DNA from: Candidatus Bathyarchaeota archaeon
GTDB lineage: Archaea > Thermoproteota > Bathyarchaeia > Bathyarchaeales > Bathyarchaeaceae
DNA: 8,199 nucleotides
Direction of reading: 5' to 3'
NCBI GenBank assembly: GCA_023136395.1
Contig: JAGLRI010000051.1
Span: forward strand, 1 to 8,199
Position 1 is the stretch's first letter. Each line of letters opens with the position of its first letter. A program made the translations under genes and the position numbers. Shown piece after piece: positions 1 to 5,200 of the stretch. A model generated the notes under the pieces. The model made no database searches, was not told the origin of the DNA, and worked only from the letters and a program-made list of their open reading frames with translations.

Positions 1-337
1 AAGAAACGCGGTTAGAAAGGTCATTTTGTGTTAGTAAAACTTGTGCAACTTTAACCCCATAAGGTCTAAATAATTCCCTATAGCGTGCTATAAGGATGGT
101 TTGTCCAGTTGCTGCGGACACTTGTTGAAAGAGAATGTCCCTAGGTTTTGGCTTGATCCCAAGCTCTGCAATTCCTGATGCCACAGCCCCTGAAGAGACC
201 AGAATGATTCTGTTTCCTTTCTTAACAGTCCTAGCAATCTGATCTACAAGCTTTTTCATTGCATCTACATTTAAGCTACCATTTTCCTGGGTTAGACTGT
301 TTGTACCAACCTTAACCACTATAAGTTTGCTCTTCAA
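1..337 (-). CDS. proB: Glutamate 5-kinase, N-terminal part (runs off the left edge)
   Basis: Phosphorylates the gamma-carboxyl of L-glutamate with ATP, the first step of proline synthesis in the cytoplasm. About 112 residues are visible. They show the amino-acid kinase fold start VKVGTNSLT near residues 8-16, the glycine/serine loop ILVSSGAVASGI at about 46-57, and the ProB-type stretch with AATGQ, then AQVLLTQNDLSNR near the cut end. The VSSGAVASG and AQVLLT..D..NR motifs separate it from isopentenyl phosphate kinase. The start is TTG: the codon before it is a stop (TAA), and GAGG at 346-349 lies 8 bases upstream. An ATG sits two codons upstream but is followed at once by that TAA. It lies 98 bases downstream of cofE on the same strand. 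The rest of the kinase domain, and a possible proA, would lie beyond the edge. Confidence 0.9.
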   Translation of the reverse strand, partial: MKSKLIVVKVGTNSLTQENGSLNVDAMKKLVDQIARTVKKGNRIILVSSGAVASGIAELGIKPKPRDILFQQVSAATGQTILIARYRELFRPYGVKVAQVLLTQNDLSNRVS

Positions 338-435
338 TTACATATCCTCGATCTTTTAGATCTATATGCATGAATTTGTATGTTCTTTAAGTAAATTTGA
401 AATGATAAAAATTATTTCATAAATATATTTTTATA
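338..435 (-). promoter_or_regulatory. Spacer upstream of proB with TATA-like block and small inverted repeat
   Basis: Non-coding gap between the cofE stop and the proB start. Read on the minus strand it begins with a very AT-rich block (about 415-436, containing TATAAAAATATATTTA) that could be an archaeal TATA box, giving a leader of roughly 60 bases. A perfect inverted repeat GATCT-TTT-AGATC occupies 350-362, just before the GAGG ribosome binding site at 346-349. The promoter call is by base composition and spacing only. Confidence 0.4.
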
Positions 436-1179
436 TTATCTAAATAGGTCTTTTTCGATAGGTCTTATTATTTCTTTTGCACTTCCTTTTCCTTTTGAAT
501 AATTGTAACCGCGGATTATAACGACTGGAATTTCATCTGATTTTCTCTTCGCAAGTTCAGCTGCCGAAGCAAGTTCATCTGCCACTGCAATATTCGTGGC
601 TTTGAGGATGAAACCAAACATATCAGTTTCCCCACGATGATCCCTAAATGGATTCATTCCCGCCAATCCAATTGCGAAATCGACTTGCCCCTGCCTCCAA
701 GGTCTACCCCAAGTATCTGTAATTATTACCGCAGGAGTTTTTTGAGTAAGCTCATTAATTCTATGATGGATTTTTTGGGCTGATTCATTAGAGTCAATTG
801 GTAACAAAGATAAACTATCTTTTTTAATATTTGATCTATCAACACCTGCATTTGCGCATACATAACCATGTTTTGTCTCTATGATTAAGTTTCCATCCTT
901 CATTTTCACGATTCTTCTTGTCTCCCTAAGGATAGCTTCTACATGCCTTGGGTCTTTGTTCATTTGATTTGCTATCTGATAAGCGAACTCGGATGGTTCC
1001 ATATCTTTTAAGTTTATTACACGTCCTTCAGCTTTGGATACAATTTTCTGGGTTACAACAATCACATCATTATTCCTCATGTTAACACCTTGCTTCTTAG
1101 CTGCGTTCACTATGATTTTACCTAGATCATCTCCCTTCTCAATAATTGGAATTCCAGTTAATCCTATGATGAGGATCAT
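436..1179 (-). CDS. cofE: Coenzyme F420-0:L-glutamate ligase
   Basis: GTP-dependent ligase that adds gamma-linked L-glutamate to F420-0, making F420-1 and F420-2, the deazaflavin hydride carrier. The 247 residues match the usual length of stand-alone archaeal CofE. Visible family motifs are NNDVIVVTQKIVSKAEGR (36-53), GYVCANAGVDRSN (105-117), the core TDTWGRPWRQGQVDFAIG (154-171) followed by NPFRDHRGETD (176-186), ADELASAAEL (200-209) and a C-terminal RPIEKDLFR. The Asp, Glu and His residues of the core are those expected for metal and nucleotide binding in this family. The start is ATG with AGGTGA at 1184-1189, four bases upstream. There is no fused CofX/FbiB-like C-terminal domain, unlike in many actinobacteria. 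The gene lies between a RimK-type glutamate ligase upstream and proB downstream, all on the minus strand. Confidence 0.95.
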   Translation of the reverse strand: MILIIGLTGIPIIEKGDDLGKIIVNAAKKQGVNMRNNDVIVVTQKIVSKAEGRVINLKDMEPSEFAYQIANQMNKDPRHVEAILRETRRIVKMKDGNLIIETKHGYVCANAGVDRSNIKKDSLSLLPIDSNESAQKIHHRINELTQKTPAVIITDTWGRPWRQGQVDFAIGLAGMNPFRDHRGETDMFGFILKATNIAVADELASAAELAKRKSDEIPVVIIRGYNYSKGKGSAKEIIRPIEKDLFR

Positions 1180-1210
1180 AATTTCACCTAATAAAGCAAA
1201 AGAAGAAATA

Positions 1211-1240
1211 TGTTTTTAAAAAGGTATGCATCAGCCTTTT
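1211..1240 (-). terminator. Hairpin plus oligo-T after the RimK-type ligase
   Basis: The arms AAAAGG (1219-1224) and CCTTTT (1235-1240) are perfectly complementary, with a 10-base loop. In the minus-strand direction the 3' arm continues into a T run, then TAAAAA. This follows the ligase stop at 1258 by about 18 bases, so it could end that transcript. The same TTTTTAAAAA stretch, centred near 1217, could instead serve as a TATA element for cofE, since it is about 38 bases from the cofE ATG. Both readings are inferences. Confidence 0.45.
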
Positions 1241-1257
1241 ATGTCAGCACATGAATT

Positions 1258-2133
1258 CTATTTTAACTCAGTGATAATGTATTTCACTATTTCCTCTGCA
1301 ATATTTACTGGGGTTACCGATTGCAGGCCACTCCATCCAGGTTGACTGTTGATTTCGATGATTACTGGTCCTTCCGGTTTTTCCAATATATCTACTCCAG
1401 CCACTTTGCACCCAATTGTCTTAGCTGCTTTTAAAGCTAAATTTTCAATCTCTTCATTAAGTTTGATAGATTTAGCTTTTGCACCTAAACTTACATTTGT
1501 CTTCCAATTATCTGCTACACGACGCATAGCAGCTAAGACACGATCACCTATGACAAAAGCCCGTATGTCTGAACCGCCGTGAGGGATGAACTCCTGAAGG
1601 TAAAGAACTCCATGATGAAAGGAAATAGTATTGAATACCCTTATAGCAACGTCAGGATCTGAAACTCTTGTGATTCCAATTCCTCTTGACCCAAATATAG
1701 GCTTTAATACAACATTTTCTCCCAACTCGTAAAAAGCCTCTAATGCTTCGTCGGGATTTTCTGTTACAACAGTACGTGGAACAGGGAGACCCTGTTCTTC
1801 TAAGAGAGTAAGGGCGTAATATTTGTCTACAGCACATTCAATAGATTCAGCTGGATTGATGATCAACATTCCTAAACGTTCAAGTCTGTGGAGAAGATCC
1901 ATTCTAAAAACAATTTCTTCTAGAGAACCACGACCAATTGAACGTGCGATTATAGCATTTAAATCTTCTAGGATGTTGACTCTTTTTATTGATAATATAG
2001 GTTTACATTTAACCCGAGCAACGAGGTCAGGAAATCTAAAACACAGCGGTGTGATATTTAGGCTTTTCATAGCGTTTCGTAATTGGATGGAATGCCATCC
2101 ATTCTCATTTCTTGTTATCAATCCTATTTTCAA
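1258..2133 (-). CDS. RimK-family alpha-L-glutamate ligase, MptN/CofF-like
   Basis: ATP-grasp enzyme that joins glutamate through an alpha linkage. The best-known archaeal relatives are CofF (caps the F420-2 tail) and MptN (glutamylates tetrahydromethanopterin). Seen in the 291 residues: N-terminal MKIGLITRNENGWHS, the family signature RSIGRGSLEE (64-73), DKYY (103-106), the ATP-grasp loop KPIFGSRGIGITR (144-156), YLQEFIPHGGSDIRAF (178-193), WKTN (210-213) and the metal-binding EINSQPGWSGLQ (260-271). The final PGW-GLQ form is typical of MptN/CofF-like proteins rather than RimK or LysX. The start is TTG: an in-frame TAA lies four codons upstream, no ATG is available, and the next Met is residue 22, inside conserved sequence. 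The position just upstream of cofE favours an F420 role, but sequence alone does not decide between CofF and MptN. Confidence 0.85.
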   Translation of the reverse strand: MKIGLITRNENGWHSIQLRNAMKSLNITPLCFRFPDLVARVKCKPILSIKRVNILEDLNAIIARSIGRGSLEEIVFRMDLLHRLERLGMLIINPAESIECAVDKYYALTLLEEQGLPVPRTVVTENPDEALEAFYELGENVVLKPIFGSRGIGITRVSDPDVAIRVFNTISFHHGVLYLQEFIPHGGSDIRAFVIGDRVLAAMRRVADNWKTNVSLGAKAKSIKLNEEIENLALKAAKTIGCKVAGVDILEKPEGPVIIEINSQPGWSGLQSVTPVNIAEEIVKYIITELK

Positions 2134-2188
2134 ATTAACCCGCTCTTATCACAAATGATTCGAATTGAGGAAAATAGAGTGTAACCTT

Positions 2189-2198
2189 CTTTTATAAC
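2189..2198 (-). promoter_or_regulatory. TATA box for the RimK-type ligase gene
   Basis: On the minus strand this reads GTTATAAAAG, close to the archaeal box A consensus. Transcription would start about 25 bases further on, near 2167, leaving a leader of about 35 bases before the TTG start. The ribosome binding site is weak (AGAGCGGG). The assignment rests on sequence match and spacing. Confidence 0.55.
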
Positions 2199-2248
2199 TT
2201 CAATAATTGTCCATAGTTTAAAGAACACGCAAGGGAAAATCTAAGAAG

Positions 2249-2257
2249 GTATATATT
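2249..2257 (+). promoter_or_regulatory. TATA box for the HypE-like gene
   Basis: GTATATATT preceded by the purine-rich AAGAAG, which resembles a BRE. The expected transcript start is near 2278-2281. That would make the message nearly leaderless if translation starts at TTG 2281, and is incompatible with a GTG start at 2272. Alternative boxes further upstream (TTTATAA at 2191-2197, TTTAAA near 2220) would give a normal leader that keeps the GGTGAG ribosome binding site. The sequence does not settle which is used. Confidence 0.45.
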
Positions 2258-2280
2258 ACAAATAAAAGCGGGTGAGAGTT

Positions 2281-3291
2281 TTGCTTGGTAAAGTACCAAT
2301 TGAAGTTTTGCAAAAAGTCGTATTTAGAAATTTAGGAATAACAAGGGATGACGTTATCAATGGTCCTGCACTTGGTGAGGATGCTGCTATAGTTAAAGTT
2401 GGAAAGAATATTCTTGCTGTATCTACTGATCCGATAACAGGAGCGAAAGAATGGATCGGATGGTTAGCAATAAATGTCAGTGCAAATGATGTAGCTACTT
2501 GTGGAATTCAACCAAAATGGTTTACTTCTTGTATACTCTTACCGAAAGGTTCGAAGGAAAAAATTATTGAGAAAATCTGTAATCAAATCGATAGAGGTGC
2601 ACGAGAATTAAATATGGCTATTATATCTGGTCATTGTGAAATAACACCCGGCATTGATCACCCAATAGTTATTGGTTCTTCACTAGGTGTTGCTGAGGAG
2701 GGAAAGTATGTTACTACTTGTGGGGCTAAACAAGGAGACAAAATTATTTTGACTAAAGGAATGGGGATCGAAGGTACAGCCATACTAGCTTCTGATAGAC
2801 GAGATGAGCTGCTCAGAGTATTTAATGAAACCTTTGTAAAAAAAGCTGAAAGTTTCTTTGAAAAAATTAGCGTAGTTAAGGATGCGCTCACAGCGTTTCA
2901 AACGGGTGGAGTTTCCGCAATGCATGATCCTACTGAAGGAGGAATTGCAGGGGGACTACATGAATTAGCTGACGCTGCAAATATAGGTTTTCAAGTGTTC
3001 GAGAAGAAACTTCTAATTTCTGAAGAAACAAGAAAAATTTGTGCGTATTTCGAAATAAATCCTCTTAGACTAATTAGCTCAGGATCCCTCCTCATTGTAG
3101 CTAGCAAAGAAAAATCAGAGGAAATCGTAAACAAACTATCTAAACGCGGTATATCCGCATCAATAGTTGGTGAGACAACAAAACCTGAACTAGGGAGAAA
3201 AATGGTTACAAAGACTCAAAAAAAAATTGATTTGGTTAAACCTGTAAGCGATCATCTTTGGGTTGCACTCACTAAAAAATTTGATAGATAA
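2281..3291 (+). CDS. HypE-like AIR-synthase-fold (PurM-like) protein
   Basis: Belongs to the PurM/HypE/SelD ATP-binding superfamily. The N-terminal AIRS half shows ALGEDAAIV (about residues 30-38), STDPITG (48-54), the long helix with NVSANDVATCGIQPKW, and SGHCEITPG (116-124). The C-terminal half shows KGMGIEGTAILA, the turn MHDPTEGGIAGGLHE (about 214-228) and RLISSGSLLIVA. True HypE ends in a cysteine (PRIC-like) that carries the carbamoyl/cyano group. This protein instead ends DHLWVALTKKFDR with no cysteine there, so it is not a canonical HypE, and its reaction is unknown. No other hydrogenase maturation gene is nearby. I chose TTG 2281 because GGTGAG at 2271-2276 is well placed for it and MLGKVPIEVL resembles the usual start of archaeal relatives. 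The in-frame GTG at 2272, adding three residues, overlaps that binding site and is the alternative. Confidence 0.8.
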   Translation: MLGKVPIEVLQKVVFRNLGITRDDVINGPALGEDAAIVKVGKNILAVSTDPITGAKEWIGWLAINVSANDVATCGIQPKWFTSCILLPKGSKEKIIEKICNQIDRGARELNMAIISGHCEITPGIDHPIVIGSSLGVAEEGKYVTTCGAKQGDKIILTKGMGIEGTAILASDRRDELLRVFNETFVKKAESFFEKISVVKDALTAFQTGGVSAMHDPTEGGIAGGLHELADAANIGFQVFEKKLLISEETRKICAYFEINPLRLISSGSLLIVASKEKSEEIVNKLSKRGISASIVGETTKPELGRKMVTKTQKKIDLVKPVSDHLWVALTKKFDR

Positions 3292-3295
3292 AATA

Positions 3296-3312
3296 GCCTC
3301 TCTTTTCTTCTA
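3296..3312 (+). terminator. Pyrimidine-rich terminator after the HypE-like gene
   Basis: CCTCTCTTTTCTTCT begins five bases after the TAA stop. T-rich runs without a stem are a common archaeal transcription stop. It suggests the following ECF gene is transcribed separately. Confidence 0.45.
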
Positions 3313-3358
3313 AAAATTCAAAAACTTTATCGCATGGATTTTGTGTGTATCATTTTTT

Positions 3359-3409
3359 GCAAATATTAAACTTAATAATTATAATTATGATTATCTATCT
3401 TAACGGGAG
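3359..3409 (+). promoter_or_regulatory. Promoter and ribosome binding region of the ECF S-component gene
   Basis: An AT-only block (AAATATTAAAC at 3361-3371, TTATAATTA near 3379-3387) could hold the TATA box. A box at 3361-3371 would start transcription near 3392. GGGAG at 3405-3409 is a clear ribosome binding site, nine bases before the ATG. I looked for a vitamin riboswitch in the 127-base gap before the gene and saw no recognisable conserved core. Confidence 0.4.
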
Positions 3410-3418
3410 TTCACTTTC

Positions 3419-3922
3419 ATGAAAAGGAAAAAGAGCATACAAATTGCCGCGTCGGGCGTTATGGCTGCTCTCGTTTGTGCAGCGACTATGCTAATACAGG
3501 TACCAATACCTGCAACGGAAGGCTTCTTTAACATCGGAGATGTTATGATTATGGTTGCTGCTCTCACATTTGGCCCGTTAGTTGGGGCTATCGCGGGGGG
3601 TATTGGTTCATCCCTTGCGGATCTTCTTGGGGGCTGGTATATATATGTGGTTCCTACTCTCATCATCAAGGGGATTGAGGGGTTACTTGTTGGATGGATA
3701 TGTGAAAAAAATAATCAGAGTATTCAAAGAGCAATTCTAGCTTGGATCGTCGGTGGACTTGAAATGGTTGCAGGATATTTCATTTTTCAAGTCTTTATAT
3801 TAAGATACGGTGTTGTAGCTGCTTTAGTGGAGGCTCCCTTCAACATAGTACAAATGGTAGTGGGTGGAATAATAGGTATCCCTCTCTCTCTTGCCTTGAA
3901 AAGAAGAATACAACTTCAATAA
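3419..3922 (+). CDS. ECF transporter substrate-binding (S) component
   Basis: Small membrane protein that binds a vitamin or similar micronutrient and works with the shared energising module EcfA/EcfA'/EcfT. The 167 residues give about six hydrophobic segments (roughly 8-28, 39-52, 53-72, 76-95, 105-128, 137-160). The stretch VPIPATEGFFNIGD (28-41), followed by GPLVGAIAGGIGSSLADLL (52-70) and PTLIIKGIEGLLVG (79-92), matches the ECF riboflavin/HMP-type S-component family. TM1 carries small residues (AASGVMAALVCAA) of the kind that contact EcfT. The substrate cannot be told from the sequence. No ATPase or EcfT gene is in the window, so it would rely on a module encoded elsewhere, which is usual for group II systems. 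The start is ATG with GGGAG upstream. The gene stands alone and converges on the UPF0104 gene. Confidence 0.85.
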   Translation: MKRKKSIQIAASGVMAALVCAATMLIQVPIPATEGFFNIGDVMIMVAALTFGPLVGAIAGGIGSSLADLLGGWYIYVVPTLIIKGIEGLLVGWICEKNNQSIQRAILAWIVGGLEMVAGYFIFQVFILRYGVVAALVEAPFNIVQMVVGGIIGIPLSLALKRRIQLQ

Positions 3923-3966
3923 TTACAGGACTTTTGATAATTACACGGATACTTTTGTGTAGTTAT
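3919..3966. terminator. Hairpin between convergent genes, built on an imperfect tandem repeat
   Basis: ATAATTACAC (3937-3946) and GTGTAGTTAT (3957-3966) pair over 10 positions with one T-G wobble around a 10-base loop. The 5' arm is part of a tandem duplication: 3919-3936 (ATAATTACAGGACTTTTG) is followed directly by 3937-3957, the same unit with three extra bases. The first unit contains the ECF stop codon. The hairpin lies between two convergent stops (3922 and 4009), a sensible place for a bidirectional terminator. The minus strand also has a T-rich run (complement of about 3975-3993) before reaching it. Confidence 0.5.
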
Positions 3967-4008
3967 TGCTTGTTTAAAATAACAAAATCTAAAGACTAAG
4001 GGTGGTTT

Positions 4009-5061
4009 TTATTTTGGTTTTTTTAAAGCGTTGATCCCGACTAATTGGATTGCTATAAAACCAATGAGGAATCTGAACCACATATTTACAACTCTTATTA
4101 AAACAGTTGCTGCGGCTGCTATCGCAGCGGTGATATTTAATGAGATCCCGATGGATGTGTAAAGGCTAGTCATGAGAATTTCTATTATTCCAACTTCTCC
4201 GGGTACGCCCAAGGGGATTGTTTGAACAGTACTACTTATAGAGTGTACGATTACTATTACGCTTAACGGAACAGTTTGTCCGAGGGAAACAAAAACTAGA
4301 AAAGATATAAGTAAACTGAATAGCCAGGCAGCTATAGAAAAAATTACTGATCGGACTAAATCTTTTGGGTGTTTCCCTAAGATTTTAATTCCTTGATGAA
4401 AAGCCTTTAAAGTTTTGTGTGCTTCGGTTCTTAAATGATCAAAGTTCCAACGATCCTTGAAAATAAAAGTTAACACTCGTATCATTGAATCGATTATTTT
4501 CAATGCTATCTGCTCTCTTATGCATACGAGACTTAAAAAAATTAAATAAAGTATAGTACCTGTTGTTACGATTATGATGAGGTTTAGGACGAATCCTGGA
4601 AGTTTGTATCTTAGAAGAAGGGAAGTTGAACCTATGAGCAAACTGCCCAACATTATTACTCCTGAGAGAAGTCTGTGACTCACAATCGATGCTACTACCT
4701 TCCCCGTGTTTTCACCAGTACTTTTAGACATTAAATATGCCTTAGAGATTTCTCCGCTAATAGCTTCAGCTGGGACTAAAATGTCGATAAATGTTCCTAC
4801 CCACATATATAGGAAACTCTTTCTGAAGGGGACATTTACCGAGAGAGAACGCAGAAAATGTTGCCACGCCAAAGAAGATGCAGCCGTATTCAATAAAACA
4901 GAAATGAATGCAAGGGAATAGATAAAAATGTTAACACGCTGAAGAATTAAAACAATATCCGCTACGCCAACAAAGAAATAAATGTATAAAATGAAAATCA
5001 ATAAACCAATCAATAAAAAGGGTATGGCTTTTTTCTTCGTGAAATGTTTTTCTATGTTCAC
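4009..5061 (-). CDS. Lysylphosphatidylglycerol synthase TM region / UPF0104 family flippase-like membrane protein
   Basis: Integral membrane protein of the UPF0104 family, related to the transmembrane half of MprF and generally thought to act on membrane lipids or lipid-linked intermediates. The archaeal substrate is unknown. The 350 residues contain about eight hydrophobic segments (roughly 12-31, 44-64, 82-100, 122-147, 154-181, 236-259, 263-285, 306-340). Family hallmarks are LVPAEAISGEISKAYL (95-110) and IPLGVPGEVGIIEIL (282-296), the re-entrant-type loops conserved in this family. A basic N-terminus (KHFTKKK) and C-terminus (KKPK) suggest both ends face the cytoplasm. There is no soluble aminoacyl-transferase domain, so it is not a full MprF. 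The start is GTG: the codon directly upstream is TAA, and GTGGTG at 5071-5076 is a plausible ribosome binding site. It lies 139 bases downstream of pyrG. Confidence 0.85.
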   Translation of the reverse strand: MNIEKHFTKKKAIPFLLIGLLIFILYIYFFVGVADIVLILQRVNIFIYSLAFISVLLNTAASSLAWQHFLRSLSVNVPFRKSFLYMWVGTFIDILVPAEAISGEISKAYLMSKSTGENTGKVVASIVSHRLLSGVIMLGSLLIGSTSLLLRYKLPGFVLNLIIIVTTGTILYLIFLSLVCIREQIALKIIDSMIRVLTFIFKDRWNFDHLRTEAHKTLKAFHQGIKILGKHPKDLVRSVIFSIAAWLFSLLISFLVFVSLGQTVPLSVIVIVHSISSTVQTIPLGVPGEVGIIEILMTSLYTSIGISLNITAAIAAAATVLIRVVNMWFRFLIGFIAIQLVGINALKKPK

Positions 5062-5102
5062 TTACAGCTACACCACGTAGATGAGCAAATATGTTCATTT
5101 CA

Positions 5103-5183
5103 TTTTATATTTTTAGCTTTTTTTCCACGAAATTCTAGTTTGGAGTGCCTCTTGAAGATGAAAACTACTATATAAATCTTCGA
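5103..5183 (-). promoter_or_regulatory. Candidate promoters of the UPF0104 gene
   Basis: Read on the minus strand there are two TATA-like elements: ATTTATATA at 5169-5177 and AATATAAAATG near 5103-5112. The nearer one would start transcription around 5081, giving a leader of about 20 bases that keeps the GTGGTG site. The farther one sits inside an inverted repeat, TTGAAGAT (5152-5159) and ATCTTCGA (5176-5183), with one wobble pair. Assigned by sequence and spacing only. Confidence 0.4.
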
Positions 5184-5200
5184 TTAATTCTATTTTTATT

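Noticed and set aside
1..337. Isopentenyl phosphate kinase or another amino-acid kinase instead of ProB
   Set aside because: VSSGAVASG and the AQVLLTQNDLSNR stretch are ProB motifs and are not found in isopentenyl phosphate kinases.
1034..2158. Plus-strand open frames of 61-111 codons lying opposite cofE and the RimK-type ligase
   Set aside because: They run antisense to strongly recognised conserved genes, show no family motif, and are low-complexity shadows of the coding strand.
2155..2168. GATTCGAATT resembling a tRNA T-loop
   Set aside because: The flanking bases do not form the T stem, and no acceptor, D or anticodon stem can be built around it.
2272..2280. GTG at 2272 as the start of the HypE-like gene
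   Set aside because: It lies inside the GGTGAG ribosome binding site that serves TTG 2281, has no good site of its own, and adds three residues not typical of relatives. It is kept as an alternative only.
3400..3669. 89-codon minus-strand frame opposite the ECF S-component gene
   Set aside because: The plus-strand frame has clear ECF family motifs and a ribosome binding site; the antisense frame has none.
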